A stretch of DNA of 64,000 bases from Haloferula luteola. GTDB lineage: Bacteria; Verrucomicrobiota; Verrucomicrobiia; Verrucomicrobiales; Akkermansiaceae. A program made the position numbers and the translations under genes. The stretch spans positions 169,032-233,031 of the forward strand of contig NZ_JACHFD010000007.1 of assembly GCF_014201715.1 (NCBI RefSeq), given 5' to 3'. This document shows positions 9,248-20,882 of the stretch, in pieces. Every line of letters begins with the position of its first letter. Positions within the stretch are counted from its first letter, which is position 1. The notes below the pieces were generated by a model. It saw only the letters and a list, made by a program, of their open reading frames with translations. It was not told where the DNA came from and did not search any database.

Positions 9248-9868
9248 ATGGAGATCCTGAAGGGAGTCTTGGTAGGGGCCTTGGGTGGGTTGGTGAGTTC
9301 GTGTTTTGCACTGCGCGGGACGAAGCACACTTACGTTTCAGGTGGGCAGGCGACGGTGGCGGGTGCGGAGCTGACGATGGCATTTCGGCCGGAGGGGAGT
9401 CGATCCGGCTCGGTGATGGTTTCCGCGATGGTGGTGGGTGGAGGAATGGCAACGCTCGAAGGCCCCTTTTCATGGAGGGTGGTGGCTGTGGGAACCGCAG
9501 GGGTGCATGAAGGGCTGGTGGTGCATCGGGTTCGCACGCGCACGACGAAGTCTGGACGTGACGAGTGGTATCCCTCTGCGGAATTGGGACGGAAGGCGGA
9601 ATTCCGGCCATGGAAGGACCATGGGGGAAAGGTGCGCGCTCGGTACCCGATCCCCGGGCTGCTTAAGGTACAGCCCGAGGAGGACGGGAAGTTGGAGATG
9701 TGGGTGGATTTGAGTGTGAGAACGCGTTCGGGTGACACCCGAAAGACGGTTCACTTCGAGCTCGATCCCGCGGTGAAGGATGCGAGTCAGGTCGTCTTTT
9801 TGCCGAAGGAGGTGGTAGAGAGTTTCGGCCGGGAATGGGAGGATTGGGACGACCCGTTGTGGGAGTGA
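9248..9868 (+). CDS. Putative lipoprotein of unknown function
   Basis: ATG 9248 gives MEILKGVLVGALGGLVSSC, a signal peptide ending in a lipobox (LVSSC), so the mature protein would be lipid-anchored at Cys. GTG 9239 is an alternative start. The remaining 185 residues are mostly predicted beta strand (PEGSRSGSVMVSAMVVGGGM, VHFELDPAVKD) with no motif I recognise. It follows the NAGPA gene by 52 bases on the same strand and may end that transcription unit. Confidence 0.6.
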   Translation: MEILKGVLVGALGGLVSSCFALRGTKHTYVSGGQATVAGAELTMAFRPEGSRSGSVMVSAMVVGGGMATLEGPFSWRVVAVGTAGVHEGLVVHRVRTRTTKSGRDEWYPSAELGRKAEFRPWKDHGGKVRARYPIPGLLKVQPEEDGKLEMWVDLSVRTRSGDTRKTVHFELDPAVKDASQVVFLPKEVVESFGREWEDWDDPLWE

Positions 9869-9872
9869 TCCC

Positions 9873-10592
9873 TCACTTTTCTCCTAGGTAGCAGGCGAAG
9901 ACGCTGTTTCGGTGAAGAATATCCCAGTGGGAGAAGCCGCATTGCTCAAGCAACCGAATTTGATAGGGAAGGGAGCGTGGGGAGTCTTCTTGATCGATGT
10001 AGGCAAAGACCCGGTCGCGATAGTCTTCTCCGCCGAGCGTTGTGAGGTAATCCCCGTAGTTTTGCCACATCTTTGCTTGCACCCTCGGATCATCGAACTC
10101 GACGAGGTCGGCAACGTAGAGCCTTCCTCCCGGGCGGAGCCAGCGATGAAGTTGGCGAAACACGTGAGACCAATCGTCATCCTCCCGCAAGTGGTGCAGG
10201 ACGGCTCCGGCGAGGATGGCATCAAAGGAGTTCTCGGGAAGTTCGAGGTCGCGGAGATCGGAGGCGAGCGTGTGGATGGCTGTGGCGCCAGCATCGGCGA
10301 CGCGTTTTCGTGCCCGCTCCAACATCGGTGTGCTGAGGTCGACGAGGGTGCAGTCCATGGTTCCGCATTCCTGCATCACGCGCAGGGTGAAATTGCCGGC
10401 ACCACAACCGAGGTCGAGGAGGCGGTCTCCTGAGCGGAGGTGGGTGGAGGCGGTATGGGCCACGCGGTCGAGGACGAGGGGGGCATCGAGAGTGGCTTGT
10501 TGTCCGGTTTCTAGTTGGCTGAAGCGGTCGACATCGGCATCGAATCGGGCCCGGATTTCGTCGAGGGAGGATTTGCGTGAAAGGGGTGTCAT
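9873..10592 (-). CDS. Class I SAM-dependent methyltransferase
   Basis: The start is placed at ATG 10592 (MTPLSRKSSLDEIR); the open frame continues 21 codons upstream without sense. In the 239-residue protein the AdoMet site LLDLGCGAGNFT lies near residue 60, then CTLVDLS, a second motif FDAILAGAVLHHL, and LRPGGRLYVADL. This is the Methyltransf_11/25 pattern seen in UbiE-like and small-molecule methyltransferases. The acceptor is unknown. It is divergent from the LysR gene with a 70-bp gap, the usual layout for a LysR regulator and its target. Confidence 0.85.
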   Translation of the reverse strand: MTPLSRKSSLDEIRARFDADVDRFSQLETGQQATLDAPLVLDRVAHTASTHLRSGDRLLDLGCGAGNFTLRVMQECGTMDCTLVDLSTPMLERARKRVADAGATAIHTLASDLRDLELPENSFDAILAGAVLHHLREDDDWSHVFRQLHRWLRPGGRLYVADLVEFDDPRVQAKMWQNYGDYLTTLGGEDYRDRVFAYIDQEDSPRSLPYQIRLLEQCGFSHWDILHRNSVFACYLGEK

Positions 10593-10614
10593 GCAGAGAG
10601 GATGCCGTGATTTG

Positions 10615-10635
10615 GCTAATACCAGAATTGCTAAT
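10615..10635. promoter_or_regulatory. Candidate LysR operator in the divergent promoter
   Basis: Two direct copies of GCTAAT, 15 bases apart start to start, lie in the 70-bp AT-richer gap between the methyltransferase and LysR genes. The location is right for a LysR-type site, but the repeat is short and unproven. Confidence 0.3.
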
Positions 10636-10662
10636 TGAGCATCGAATTGATGCAAAAAACGT

Positions 10663-11571
10663 ATGAATCGACCGAGCGTTCGCGAGTTGGAATGTTTCGT
10701 GGCAGTGGCGGAAGAGTTGAGCTTCAGTCGCGCCGCGGTGAGGATGCATTTGAGTCAGCCTCCGTTGTCGAGGCAGGTGCGATCATTGGAGGAGCGACTG
10801 GGTTGCCGATTGTTTGAGCGGGATACGCGGAAGGTGACGCTGACTCCCGCGGGAGAGAAGTTGTTGCAAGAAGTCCGGCCGTGGTTGGGTGGATTGGATC
10901 GGATGGTGGACGAGGTGAAACGATTTGCGGCGGGGGAGACCACGCGTCTGCGTTTGGGATTTGTCGGTGCGCTTTTGGATGAAGATTTGGCGGGGGTGCT
11001 GGCTAAGTTCCGGGAGGGGCGGCCGAACTGTCAGGTGCAGCTGGAGGATCTTTCGCCGGCGGACCAAGAGTTGGCGTTGCAGGAGGGACGGATCGATGGG
11101 GCTCTGATTGGGGAGAGGCCGGCGAAGTTGTCTCAGGAATGGGTGTCGTTCACCTGGAAGCGTGAGCCATTGGTGGTGGTTTTGCCGAAGGGGCATCGCT
11201 GGGAGGATGAGCCATCGCTGAAGCTGGCGCAGCTGCGGGAGGAGCGTTGGGTGATGGTGGCGCGTGAGGGCGCCCCTGCATTTCGTCGGCAATTCGACGA
11301 GTGGTGTCGCCAGGCAGGTTTCGGGCCGCAGATCGTCCACGAGTCGAAACGGGTCGCTGCGGTGCTGACCTGGGTGGCGGCGAATCAGGGGATCAGCCTC
11401 GTGCCATCCGGGCTCACACGGATGCTCGATGCGGCTGTGGTGTTTCTCCCTCTGGTGGGAAAGCCCCGGCCGGTGTTGGCGCACGGCTTTGTCTATCGGC
11501 GCACGGCAAAGAACCCGGCGCTGCGGGAGTGGGTGAAGCTGCTGCGAGGATTTTCGATGGAGCCTCCTTAG
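10663..11571 (+). CDS. LysR-family transcriptional regulator
   Basis: The 302-residue protein has the N-terminal winged helix ECFVAVAEELSFSRAAVRM, LSQPPLSRQVRSLEERLG and LFERDTRKVTLTPAGEKLL. A periplasmic-binding-protein-like effector domain follows (TRLRLGFVGALL to LREWVKLLRGF). The full length matches the CbnR/BenM subgroup. It is divergent from the methyltransferase, its likely target, and convergent with katG, from which a shared hairpin separates it. The effector is unknown. An OxyR role toward katG is possible by position only; I did not identify an OxyR redox Cys pair. Confidence 0.88.
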   Translation: MNRPSVRELECFVAVAEELSFSRAAVRMHLSQPPLSRQVRSLEERLGCRLFERDTRKVTLTPAGEKLLQEVRPWLGGLDRMVDEVKRFAAGETTRLRLGFVGALLDEDLAGVLAKFREGRPNCQVQLEDLSPADQELALQEGRIDGALIGERPAKLSQEWVSFTWKREPLVVVLPKGHRWEDEPSLKLAQLREERWVMVAREGAPAFRRQFDEWCRQAGFGPQIVHESKRVAAVLTWVAANQGISLVPSGLTRMLDAAVVFLPLVGKPRPVLAHGFVYRRTAKNPALREWVKLLRGFSMEPP

Positions 11572-11580
11572 AGGATGGCG

Positions 11581-11610
11581 AGCCTTCCGGAGGGCCATCC
11601 GGAAGGCTTT
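11581..11610. terminator. Bidirectional terminator between lysR and katG
   Basis: A perfect 11-bp stem (AGCCTTCCGGA with TCCGGAAGGCT) with a 6-nt loop ends in TTT on the plus strand. It lies between two convergent stop codons and can serve both genes. Confidence 0.85.
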
Positions 11611-11622
11611 GCATGAGGTGGC

Positions 11623-14061
<2,439 letters not shown>

Positions 14062-14080
14062 TCATGCCAGAGGAATCGCA

Positions 14081-14086
14081 GGGAGG
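14081..14086 (+). promoter_or_regulatory. Ribosome binding site of the rhomboid gene
   Basis: GGGAGG lies 9 bases before ATG 14096. It favours that start over ATG 14087 (too close) and ATG 14102. Confidence 0.6.
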
Positions 14087-14095
14087 ATGGGAGCG

Positions 14096-14785
14096 ATGAG
14101 AATGGCGGTGCACGGATTCAAAGGTTTGATGCGCGAGCAGGGCGTGCTGGTGGGGTTGATGGCCCTGATGGTGGGCTCTTTTTTGGTGCAGATTTTCGGT
14201 CCGGCGCGCTACGAAATGGCAGGGGTTTTGGTGCCGGCAAAAGTGATCGACAGTTTTCACCATGTGCGTGCTGGCCAAGGAGATGTGGCCGATGCGTGGC
14301 AGTTTTTCACTTTGCTGAGTTATGCCTTTCTCCATGGGGACGGATTCCACCTGACGGGGAATCTTTTGTATTTCTGGGGGTTTGGCGCGTTGGTTTCGGA
14401 GCTGTTGGGATGGCGTTGGATGCTGGGGATTTTTTTCATGACGGCAGTAGCGGCTGGGTTGGTGCATCTTGGATTGAATCGGTCCGATTTGATTCCGACT
14501 CTGGGCGCTTCCGGGGCGGTCTCGGGGTTCATGGGTGCTTACCTGGGGATGGCGTTGCGGTGGCATCTGCCCAATCCTCACATTTGGCCGATGGCGGAGC
14601 CGGTACCTCCGCACTATCTGGCTCTCCTGGCGGGGGGATTTGTGGTGATGGACTACTACTCGCAGTTTTCTGGCTCGGAGGAGGGCATTGCCTTTGGTGC
14701 GCACATTGGAGGTTTCACGATGGGGTTGGTGTTGACGGCCTTGGTGGTCCCGAAGCCTGCCCTCGCAGGGAAGCGGATCGGGTAG
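14096..14785 (+). CDS. Rhomboid-family intramembrane serine protease
   Basis: The start is ATG 14096, chosen for the GGGAGG ribosome site upstream. The 229-residue protein has about six hydrophobic helices. It shows YAFLHGDGFHLTGNLLYFWG (the rhomboid HxxxxHxxxN block), the nucleophile motif GASGAVSG with Ser139, and the catalytic His203 in FGAHIGGF. Rhomboids cleave transmembrane substrates inside the bilayer; the target here is unknown. The gene is divergent from katG across about 220 bases. Confidence 0.9.
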   Translation: MRMAVHGFKGLMREQGVLVGLMALMVGSFLVQIFGPARYEMAGVLVPAKVIDSFHHVRAGQGDVADAWQFFTLLSYAFLHGDGFHLTGNLLYFWGFGALVSELLGWRWMLGIFFMTAVAAGLVHLGLNRSDLIPTLGASGAVSGFMGAYLGMALRWHLPNPHIWPMAEPVPPHYLALLAGGFVVMDYYSQFSGSEEGIAFGAHIGGFTMGLVLTALVVPKPALAGKRIG

Positions 14786-14921
14786 ATCGAGTGGAGGTTG
14801 AGGAAAATTTGTGCGGCATGTCGGGTGCCGGGCACAGAAACGGCACGAGGGGATCAATCCATTTGATTCCGGTCCGGCTTCCGGTTGCGATGTCTCAAAG
14901 GAGTACTTCCTACCCGTCGTC

Positions 14922-17900
14922 ATGTTTGCTCGGAAAATCCTGACTGCCCTCACCATGCTTGCCGCCGCTGCTTCCAGCGTATCTGCCCAGACGCCTCCCG
15001 ATTGGGAAAACAAAGAGGTGTTTCGCGTTCATAAGGAAGCTCCGCACGCGGTGAAGATGCCTTTCCCGGATGCGCGAAGTGCGCGCACGATGTCGAGGAT
15101 GGAGAGTCCGTGGTGCCAGATGCTGAATGGGGATTGGCAATTCTCTTGGGTGCCGGAGCCGTCCCAGCGTCCCATGGGATTCGAAAAGCCTGACTTTGAT
15201 GCCTCGGGGTGGGACACTTTGGCGGTGCCATCGTGTGTGGAAATGCACGGCTACGGCACTCCCATCTATGTGAGTGCCGGGTATGTTTTCAAGATCGACC
15301 CTCCCAAGGTGATGGAGGAGCCCGATCCGAAGTATACTACCTTCAAGGAGCGCAATCCTGTGATGTCGTATCGGAAGACTTTCACGCTTCCTGATGCGTG
15401 GGAGAACCGGCAGACGATGGTGGTGTTCAATGGAGTGATTTCCGCATTTTACCTGTATGTGAATGGGGAAAAGGTGGGCTACTCCCAAGATAGCCGCACT
15501 CCGGCCGAATTCAATATCACCCCTTACCTGCACGAAGGAGAAAACCTGATCGCGGTGGAGGTCTACCGTTACAGCGATGGAACCTATTTGGAGGATCAGG
15601 ATTTCTGGCGATTTTCGGGGATTTTTCGGGATGTGTATCTTTGGTCAGCGGCGGATCTCGATCTGAGGGATTTTGAGGTGAAGTCGGGTCTCACGGACGA
15701 TTTTGAGAGGGGCACCTTTCAGGTGAAAACGACGACTCATCAGGCTGGGGGAGAAGCGGCCGGGTATGCGATTGAGGGACAACTGACAGACAGGGATGGT
15801 GCCACGTTGACGACTTTCCAACTTGCGGGAACGGCGCCCGCCAGAGGGGAAGAGGTCCTTGAGTCGTTGCCGACGGAATTGGAGATCGAGCCATGGTCAG
15901 CGGAGAATCCGAAGCTCTACACACTGCTTTTGACTCTCAAGGACGCGGAAGGAAGGGAGGTCGCCCACTACGCGTCGCGGATCGGCTTCCATCGATCGGA
16001 GATTCGCGATGGCAATTTGTGGGTGAATGGCCAGCCGGTATTGATCAAGGGGGTGAATCGGCATGATCACGACCTACGGACGGCCCAGTATGTCACGGAG
16101 GCGAGCATGCTTGCGGATTTGAAGGCGATGAAACGCCTGAATATCAATACGATTCGGACGGCCCATTATCCCAACGATCCTCGCTTCCTGGAATGGGTGG
16201 ACGAGTATGGGTTCTACGTGATCAGTGAAGCGAACATCGAATCGCATGGCATGGGCTACGAGGAGGCTTCGTTGGCCAAGGATCCAAGTTGGCAAGCCCA
16301 GCATCTCGACCGGGTGAAGAACATGGTGGAAGCGTTCAAAAACCATCCATCGATCATTCTTTGGTCCTTGGGCAATGAGGCCGGCAACGGGATCAATTTT
16401 GTCCGTTGTGCGGAGTGGTTGCGTGAGCGCGACCCAAGCCGCCCGATTCATTACGAACAGGGCCGAATGGATGACTACGTGGATGTGTTTTCGCCGATGT
16501 ATTATCCGATCGGCCGACTGGAGTCCTGGCTGGAAGAGGAAAAAGCCAAGCCGCTGGGTGAGCGCCGACCGATGATCCAGTGCGAATATAGCCACGCCAT
16601 GGGGAACTCCTGTGGTGGTTTGGCGGATTATTGGGACGCGATTCGCCGCGAGCCGCTTCTTCAGGGCGGGAGTATCTGGGATTGGAAAGATCAGGGCTTT
16701 TTCAAGGAGATGCCGTTTCCTGGTGAGGGCAAACCGGCTCTCGCTGCCTATGATTCCGAGCGCTATTTGACGGCCGACGGTAAGCTTCAGGGTTTCGCGT
16801 ATGGTGGCGACTTCGGAGACTATCCGAATAGTGATAACTTTGCATTCAATGGTGTGGTTCAGGCGGATCTAACTCCCAATCCCCATGCCAAGGAGGTGTT
16901 TCATCAGTATCGCAATTGGGTGGTGACGGCGGTCGATCGCTCCCTTTCCAGTCCGAAGGTCAAGGTGCTGAATGAGCTGTTCTTCACCACTCAGGAGAAT
17001 CAGCCCTATCGTTGGTCTCTGTTGGAGGACGGCCGCGTCGTTCAGTCGGGCGAAGCGGTGCTGCCTCGGGTGGCACCCCAATCGGAAGTGGAGGTGACGG
17101 TTCCCGTGGAGGCATTCGAAGCCAAGCCGGGCGCTGAGTATTTCGTGCAATTCGAGTTTTTCCAGGGAGTGGATCGCCCATGGGCCACGGCAGACTATGT
17201 GGTGGCTGTGGAGCAGATTCCGCTGGATGGAGGCGTCCCTGCGAAATCAGAGAAGGTGTCGGGAGTGGCTCCGCAGATGGCGGTGAAGCAAGGTCGGACG
17301 ACGATCACTGGTGAGGGCTTTGAGGCGGTCTTCGACGACTCGACGGGGCAATGTGTTGCCTATCGGCTTGGAGGGCAGGAGATGCTGGCTGGCCCCTTGG
17401 AATTGAATTTCTGGCGCCCGCCGACGGACAATGATCGGGGCAGTACGATGCCGAAGGACTGCGAGGTCTGGAGAGCTGCGGGAGCAGGGGCGACGGTGAT
17501 TTCGCGAAGCCAAAAGGCCGAAGAGGGAGCGGTGGAATTGACCTATACATTGAAGATTCCTGTGGGCGAGAGCACGGCGGTGTGGAGCTATCGCGTTGCC
17601 AGTGGTGGAGCGCTTGAAGTGAAGCTTCATTTTACGCCGAAAGGGGAGAAGTTGCCGGTATTGCCGCGGGTGGGGATGAGCTGTGCTTTGATGCCCGAAT
17701 ATTCGGAATGGAGTTGGTATGGTCGCGGTCCAGAGGAGAACTACGTCGATCGGAATACCGGGACGATGGTGGGAGTATGGTCGGGGTCGGTGACGAAGCT
17801 CTGGTTCCCTTATGGTGAACCTGGCGAAACGGCCAACCGGACCGGGATCCGATGGAGTCGTTTTACACGGCCGGATGGCAAGGGCTTGGAGGTCCGTCCG

Positions 17901-18140
17901 AATGACGGTCAACTTCTGGAAATGGCCGCCTATCCATTCTTGCAAGAGGACCTGGAAGGCAAAGGACACCCGACCGATATTCCCTTGCGCGATCGGGTCA
18001 CGGTGCAGATCAGCCACGTTCAGATGGGAGTAGGGGGAGAGAATTCGTGGGGTGCCTGGCCATTGGCAAAATACCAGTTCCCGGCGGACCGGAGCTACGA
18101 CTACGCCTTTGTCATTGGGCCGATCGCGGAAGGGAGATAA
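14922..18140 (+). CDS. Secreted beta-galactosidase (GH2, LacZ-like)
   Basis: ATG 14922 gives the signal peptide MFARKILTALTMLAAAASSVSAQ and 1072 residues, the LacZ length plus leader. The order is a sugar-binding jelly roll (WQFSWVPEPSQRP onward), an Ig-like domain, a TIM barrel with GVNRHDHD, the acid/base Glu486 in WSLGNEAGNG and the nucleophile Glu555 in IQCEYSHAMGNS, then the C-terminal small-chain domain (FWRPPTDNDRG). It hydrolyses terminal beta-D-galactosides and is probably periplasmic. An upstream in-frame ATG at 14811 would destroy the leader. Confidence 0.93.
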   Translation: MFARKILTALTMLAAAASSVSAQTPPDWENKEVFRVHKEAPHAVKMPFPDARSARTMSRMESPWCQMLNGDWQFSWVPEPSQRPMGFEKPDFDASGWDTLAVPSCVEMHGYGTPIYVSAGYVFKIDPPKVMEEPDPKYTTFKERNPVMSYRKTFTLPDAWENRQTMVVFNGVISAFYLYVNGEKVGYSQDSRTPAEFNITPYLHEGENLIAVEVYRYSDGTYLEDQDFWRFSGIFRDVYLWSAADLDLRDFEVKSGLTDDFERGTFQVKTTTHQAGGEAAGYAIEGQLTDRDGATLTTFQLAGTAPARGEEVLESLPTELEIEPWSAENPKLYTLLLTLKDAEGREVAHYASRIGFHRSEIRDGNLWVNGQPVLIKGVNRHDHDLRTAQYVTEASMLADLKAMKRLNINTIRTAHYPNDPRFLEWVDEYGFYVISEANIESHGMGYEEASLAKDPSWQAQHLDRVKNMVEAFKNHPSIILWSLGNEAGNGINFVRCAEWLRERDPSRPIHYEQGRMDDYVDVFSPMYYPIGRLESWLEEEKAKPLGERRPMIQCEYSHAMGNSCGGLADYWDAIRREPLLQGGSIWDWKDQGFFKEMPFPGEGKPALAAYDSERYLTADGKLQGFAYGGDFGDYPNSDNFAFNGVVQADLTPNPHAKEVFHQYRNWVVTAVDRSLSSPKVKVLNELFFTTQENQPYRWSLLEDGRVVQSGEAVLPRVAPQSEVEVTVPVEAFEAKPGAEYFVQFEFFQGVDRPWATADYVVAVEQIPLDGGVPAKSEKVSGVAPQMAVKQGRTTITGEGFEAVFDDSTGQCVAYRLGGQEMLAGPLELNFWRPPTDNDRGSTMPKDCEVWRAAGAGATVISRSQKAEEGAVELTYTLKIPVGESTAVWSYRVASGGALEVKLHFTPKGEKLPVLPRVGMSCALMPEYSEWSWYGRGPEENYVDRNTGTMVGVWSGSVTKLWFPYGEPGETANRTGIRWSRFTRPDGKGLEVRPNDGQLLEMAAYPFLQEDLEGKGHPTDIPLRDRVTVQISHVQMGVGGENSWGAWPLAKYQFPADRSYDYAFVIGPIAEGR

Positions 18141-18215
18141 TGCGGGAGTTTCTGCGGGCAAGTGGCTTGACCGCAGCAAGGATTGACGGATGGGTGCGGG
18201 AGTCGCTGTTTCGCC

Positions 18216-19511
18216 ATGAATCTCTCCCACCCTCCTGCTTTCGTTGTCTCTTTGGGCTTGTCCCTGCTGGTTTCCTGTGTGCGCGGCGAGCAGGCGCGGG
18301 ATCCGGATCGGGCGGCGAAGGAAGAGCTTTCCCAAGAGCCCCCGGTGACGGTGAAAACTGCGGTGGGAGATCTGACGTTGCCGCCTCCTTATCAGACGGC
18401 TTCGGCGCGAAATTCGACGCGTCAGGTGGCTTGGCCGGAAGGGGTGACGCCGACGGCTCCGGAGGGATTCAAGGTCACGCGATTCGCGGATGCATTGAAG
18501 CATCCGCGCTGGGCTTATGTTGGCCCCAATGGGGATGTGTTCGTCGCCGAATCGAACACGCGGGGCAGTGCTGATCGCATCACGTTGTTGCGGGACCAGG
18601 ATGGTGATGGAGTTCCGGAGGAGAGAATGGGGTTCGTGGAGGGATTGAATCAGCCATTTGGGATGCTGATTCTCGGAGGACGATTCTACGTCGCCAACAC
18701 GGGGGAGCTTCTAAGTTTTCCCTACTCGGAGGGTTCGACGGAGCTGAAGGGGAAAGGGGAGAAGGTGTTGGATCTTCCCGCTGGAGGATACAACAACCAT
18801 TGGACGCGCAATTTGTTGGCCTCGAAGGATGGGAAAAGGATCTACATCACGGTGGGTTCAGGGAGCAATGTGGGCGAGAACGGGATGGACGATGAGGAGC
18901 GCCGGGCAGCGATTTTGGAAGTCCGTCCGGATGGTTCTGGTGAGCGGGTGTATGCTTCCGGGCTGCGCAATCCTGTCGGTCTGGACATCCAACCGGTGAC
19001 GGGGGAGTTGTGGACGGCGGTGAATGAGCGTGATGATTTGGGGGATGACTTGGTGCCAGATTACGTGACGAGCGTGAAGGAAGGCGGATGGTATGGGTGG
19101 CCGTATTCGTACTATGGATCTTTGAAGGACCCCCGGTGGAGCCATCTCCCACATGAGGAAAAGGTGAGTTCAGCGATCGTGCCTGACGTGCCGTTGGGGA
19201 GCCACACGGCGAGTCTCGGATTGGCGTTTTACACGGGGACGAGTTTTCCAGAGAAGTTTCATGGAGGCGCCTTTGTCGGGCAGCACGGTTCCTGGAATCG
19301 TTCGAAACTGGCGGGCTACAAGGTGGTGTTTGTGCCTTTTGATGGGCAAGGGCGGCCAGGGCAACCTGAGGATTTCTTGACGGGATTCATTGCGGATGAA
19401 GGGGCGAGTCAGGTGTATGGGCGGCCGGTAGGGGTGAGTTTGTTGCCGGATGGTTCGCTTTTGGTCTGCGATGATGACGCAGGGATCGTCTGGCGGGTGG
19501 CGGCGGAGTGA
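18216..19511 (+). CDS. Sorbosone/glucose dehydrogenase-like beta-propeller lipoprotein
   Basis: ATG 18216 gives MNLSHPPAFVVSLGLSLLVSC, a lipoprotein signal with Cys. The 431-residue protein matches the GSDH/L-sorbosone dehydrogenase beta propeller: PEGFKVTRFAD, PNGDVFVAESN, GGYNNHWTRNLL, YITVGSGSNVGENG, NPVGLDIQP, FVGQHGSWNRS and a C-terminal LLVCDDDAGIVWRV. Characterised relatives are PQQ-dependent periplasmic sugar oxidases, but many members are uncharacterised. It sits between two glycan hydrolases on the same strand, 75 bases after the GH2 gene, which suits sugar handling. Confidence 0.85.
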   Translation: MNLSHPPAFVVSLGLSLLVSCVRGEQARDPDRAAKEELSQEPPVTVKTAVGDLTLPPPYQTASARNSTRQVAWPEGVTPTAPEGFKVTRFADALKHPRWAYVGPNGDVFVAESNTRGSADRITLLRDQDGDGVPEERMGFVEGLNQPFGMLILGGRFYVANTGELLSFPYSEGSTELKGKGEKVLDLPAGGYNNHWTRNLLASKDGKRIYITVGSGSNVGENGMDDEERRAAILEVRPDGSGERVYASGLRNPVGLDIQPVTGELWTAVNERDDLGDDLVPDYVTSVKEGGWYGWPYSYYGSLKDPRWSHLPHEEKVSSAIVPDVPLGSHTASLGLAFYTGTSFPEKFHGGAFVGQHGSWNRSKLAGYKVVFVPFDGQGRPGQPEDFLTGFIADEGASQVYGRPVGVSLLPDGSLLVCDDDAGIVWRVAAE

Positions 19512-19547
19512 TAGCTTGGGAGGCCCAGATTCGTAGCGAGTCGGGTG

Positions 19548-20567
19548 ATGATGGGATTTGATGGATGCAGGGGATGGATGGTGACGGCGGCAGTCGTCGG
19601 TGGGCTGGGTGGAGTGGGGGTCGAGGCCGCCGAGGGATTGCCGGGAGGGCCGCTGGCACAGGCTGCGAGTCGTGGAGTCGTCACGCGCGATCCGTCGACA
19701 GTGGTGCAATCGGGCGATCGGTTTTGGGTATTTTATACGGGGCAGGGAGTGCACTCGATGAGCTCAAAGGACGGCGTGACATGGGAACCGGGGCCGCCGG
19801 TTTTCCGTGAGCCTCCTCCATGGATTGCGGAGGCGGTGCCGAAGAATCGGGGCGTTTACTGGGCTCCCGATGTGATGAAAGTGGGAGATCGTTTTTTGCT
19901 GTATTATTCGGTGTCCAGTTTTGGGAAGATGGACTCTGCAATTGGTCTGGCGACGAATTCGACGCTGGATCCTGCGAGCGCGGCATTTCAATGGACCGAT
20001 GAGGGAGAAGTGGTGCGATCGAGAGAAGGAGGGGACTTCAACACCATCGATCCCTCAATTTTTCATGATGCCGATGGTCGATTGTGGCTGGTCTTTGGCT
20101 CGCAATGGAGCGGCCTGAAGTTGGTGGAACTGGATCCGGCGACCGGGAAGCGAAAAGATGAGCAGGCTCCGATGGTGGCCGTGGCGGCCGGCGTTCCGAT
20201 TGAGGCGGCCTATCTCTACTCAAGGGAGGGGCTCTACTACCTTTTCGTGAATCGTGGTGACTGCTGCCGGGGAGACCAAAGTACCTATCACATTCAAGTG
20301 GGTAGGAGTTCGCAGATCGAAGGGCCGTATGTGGATCGCGAGGGGAAGGGGCTGCTTGATGGAGGGGGGAGCCTGGTGCTGGAGATGAAGGTGGGCCCGC
20401 TGACGGGGCCGGGGCATGCAGGGATCGTCGAGATGGAGGGGAAGAGCTGGTTCAGCTGCCATTTTGAGGCCGACGATCGGATGGGGGGAAAGGCGACTCT
20501 GGGGTTGATGCCGATTCGATGGAGCGACGACGGCTGGCCAGAGGTTTTGCCGCCGGAAGATTTGTAG
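19548..20567 (+). CDS. GH43 arabinan endo-1,5-alpha-L-arabinosidase
   Basis: GTG 19545, ATG 19548, ATG 19551 and ATG 19578 are possible starts; all leave a hydrophobic leader (MVTAAVVGGLGGVGVEAA). The five-bladed propeller signatures of GH43 arabinanases are complete: the general-base Asp in VTRDPSTV, the pKa-modulating Asp in NTIDPSIF, the acid Glu in PIEAAYLYSREGLYY, and FVNRGDCCRGDQSTYHIQVG. It probably cuts alpha-1,5-arabinan in plant or algal polysaccharide. It follows the sugar-dehydrogenase-like gene by 36 bases, so GH2, dehydrogenase-like and GH43 genes may form one unit. Confidence 0.9.
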   Translation: MMGFDGCRGWMVTAAVVGGLGGVGVEAAEGLPGGPLAQAASRGVVTRDPSTVVQSGDRFWVFYTGQGVHSMSSKDGVTWEPGPPVFREPPPWIAEAVPKNRGVYWAPDVMKVGDRFLLYYSVSSFGKMDSAIGLATNSTLDPASAAFQWTDEGEVVRSREGGDFNTIDPSIFHDADGRLWLVFGSQWSGLKLVELDPATGKRKDEQAPMVAVAAGVPIEAAYLYSREGLYYLFVNRGDCCRGDQSTYHIQVGRSSQIEGPYVDREGKGLLDGGGSLVLEMKVGPLTGPGHAGIVEMEGKSWFSCHFEADDRMGGKATLGLMPIRWSDDGWPEVLPPEDL

Positions 20568-20882
20568 TCTCGATCAGGAACCGTCGCTGGGCGTTTCAAA
20601 ACCCGAGAGCCACTCAACGAGAGTCTCCTGGAAATGCGGAAGGAGCCGGAAATCGAGGGGGGATGGTGTCGGGGCGTCAGGTAATGGCGACTTACGGAGA
20701 GGGGATTTCTCGGCGAGTGGGGAAAAAGGGCTCGGAAGAAGGGAGGATCCTTGAGAGGCTGGCCCCTCGTGGCCTGCCCCGGGGCAGGCATTGGTCGTTT
20801 GCGCGGCGGAGGATTGGGTTCGTCGGTCGAGTTGAAGCGCAGTGTCTGGTTTGCCGGTGGGCGGGCGAAAACCACCGATGAT
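20568..20882. other. 315-bp interval without a convincing gene
   Basis: I see no gene I can support here. A minus-strand frame ends at 20574 with FQETLVEWLSGFE, which could be a protein C-terminus, but it has no start or upstream domain. No terminator stem stands out. Confidence 0.4.

Noticed and set aside
20574..20700. Minus-strand frame ending in FQETLVEWLSGFE
   Set aside because: It looks like a possible C-terminus, but the upstream sequence is Pro/Ser low-complexity and there is no start.
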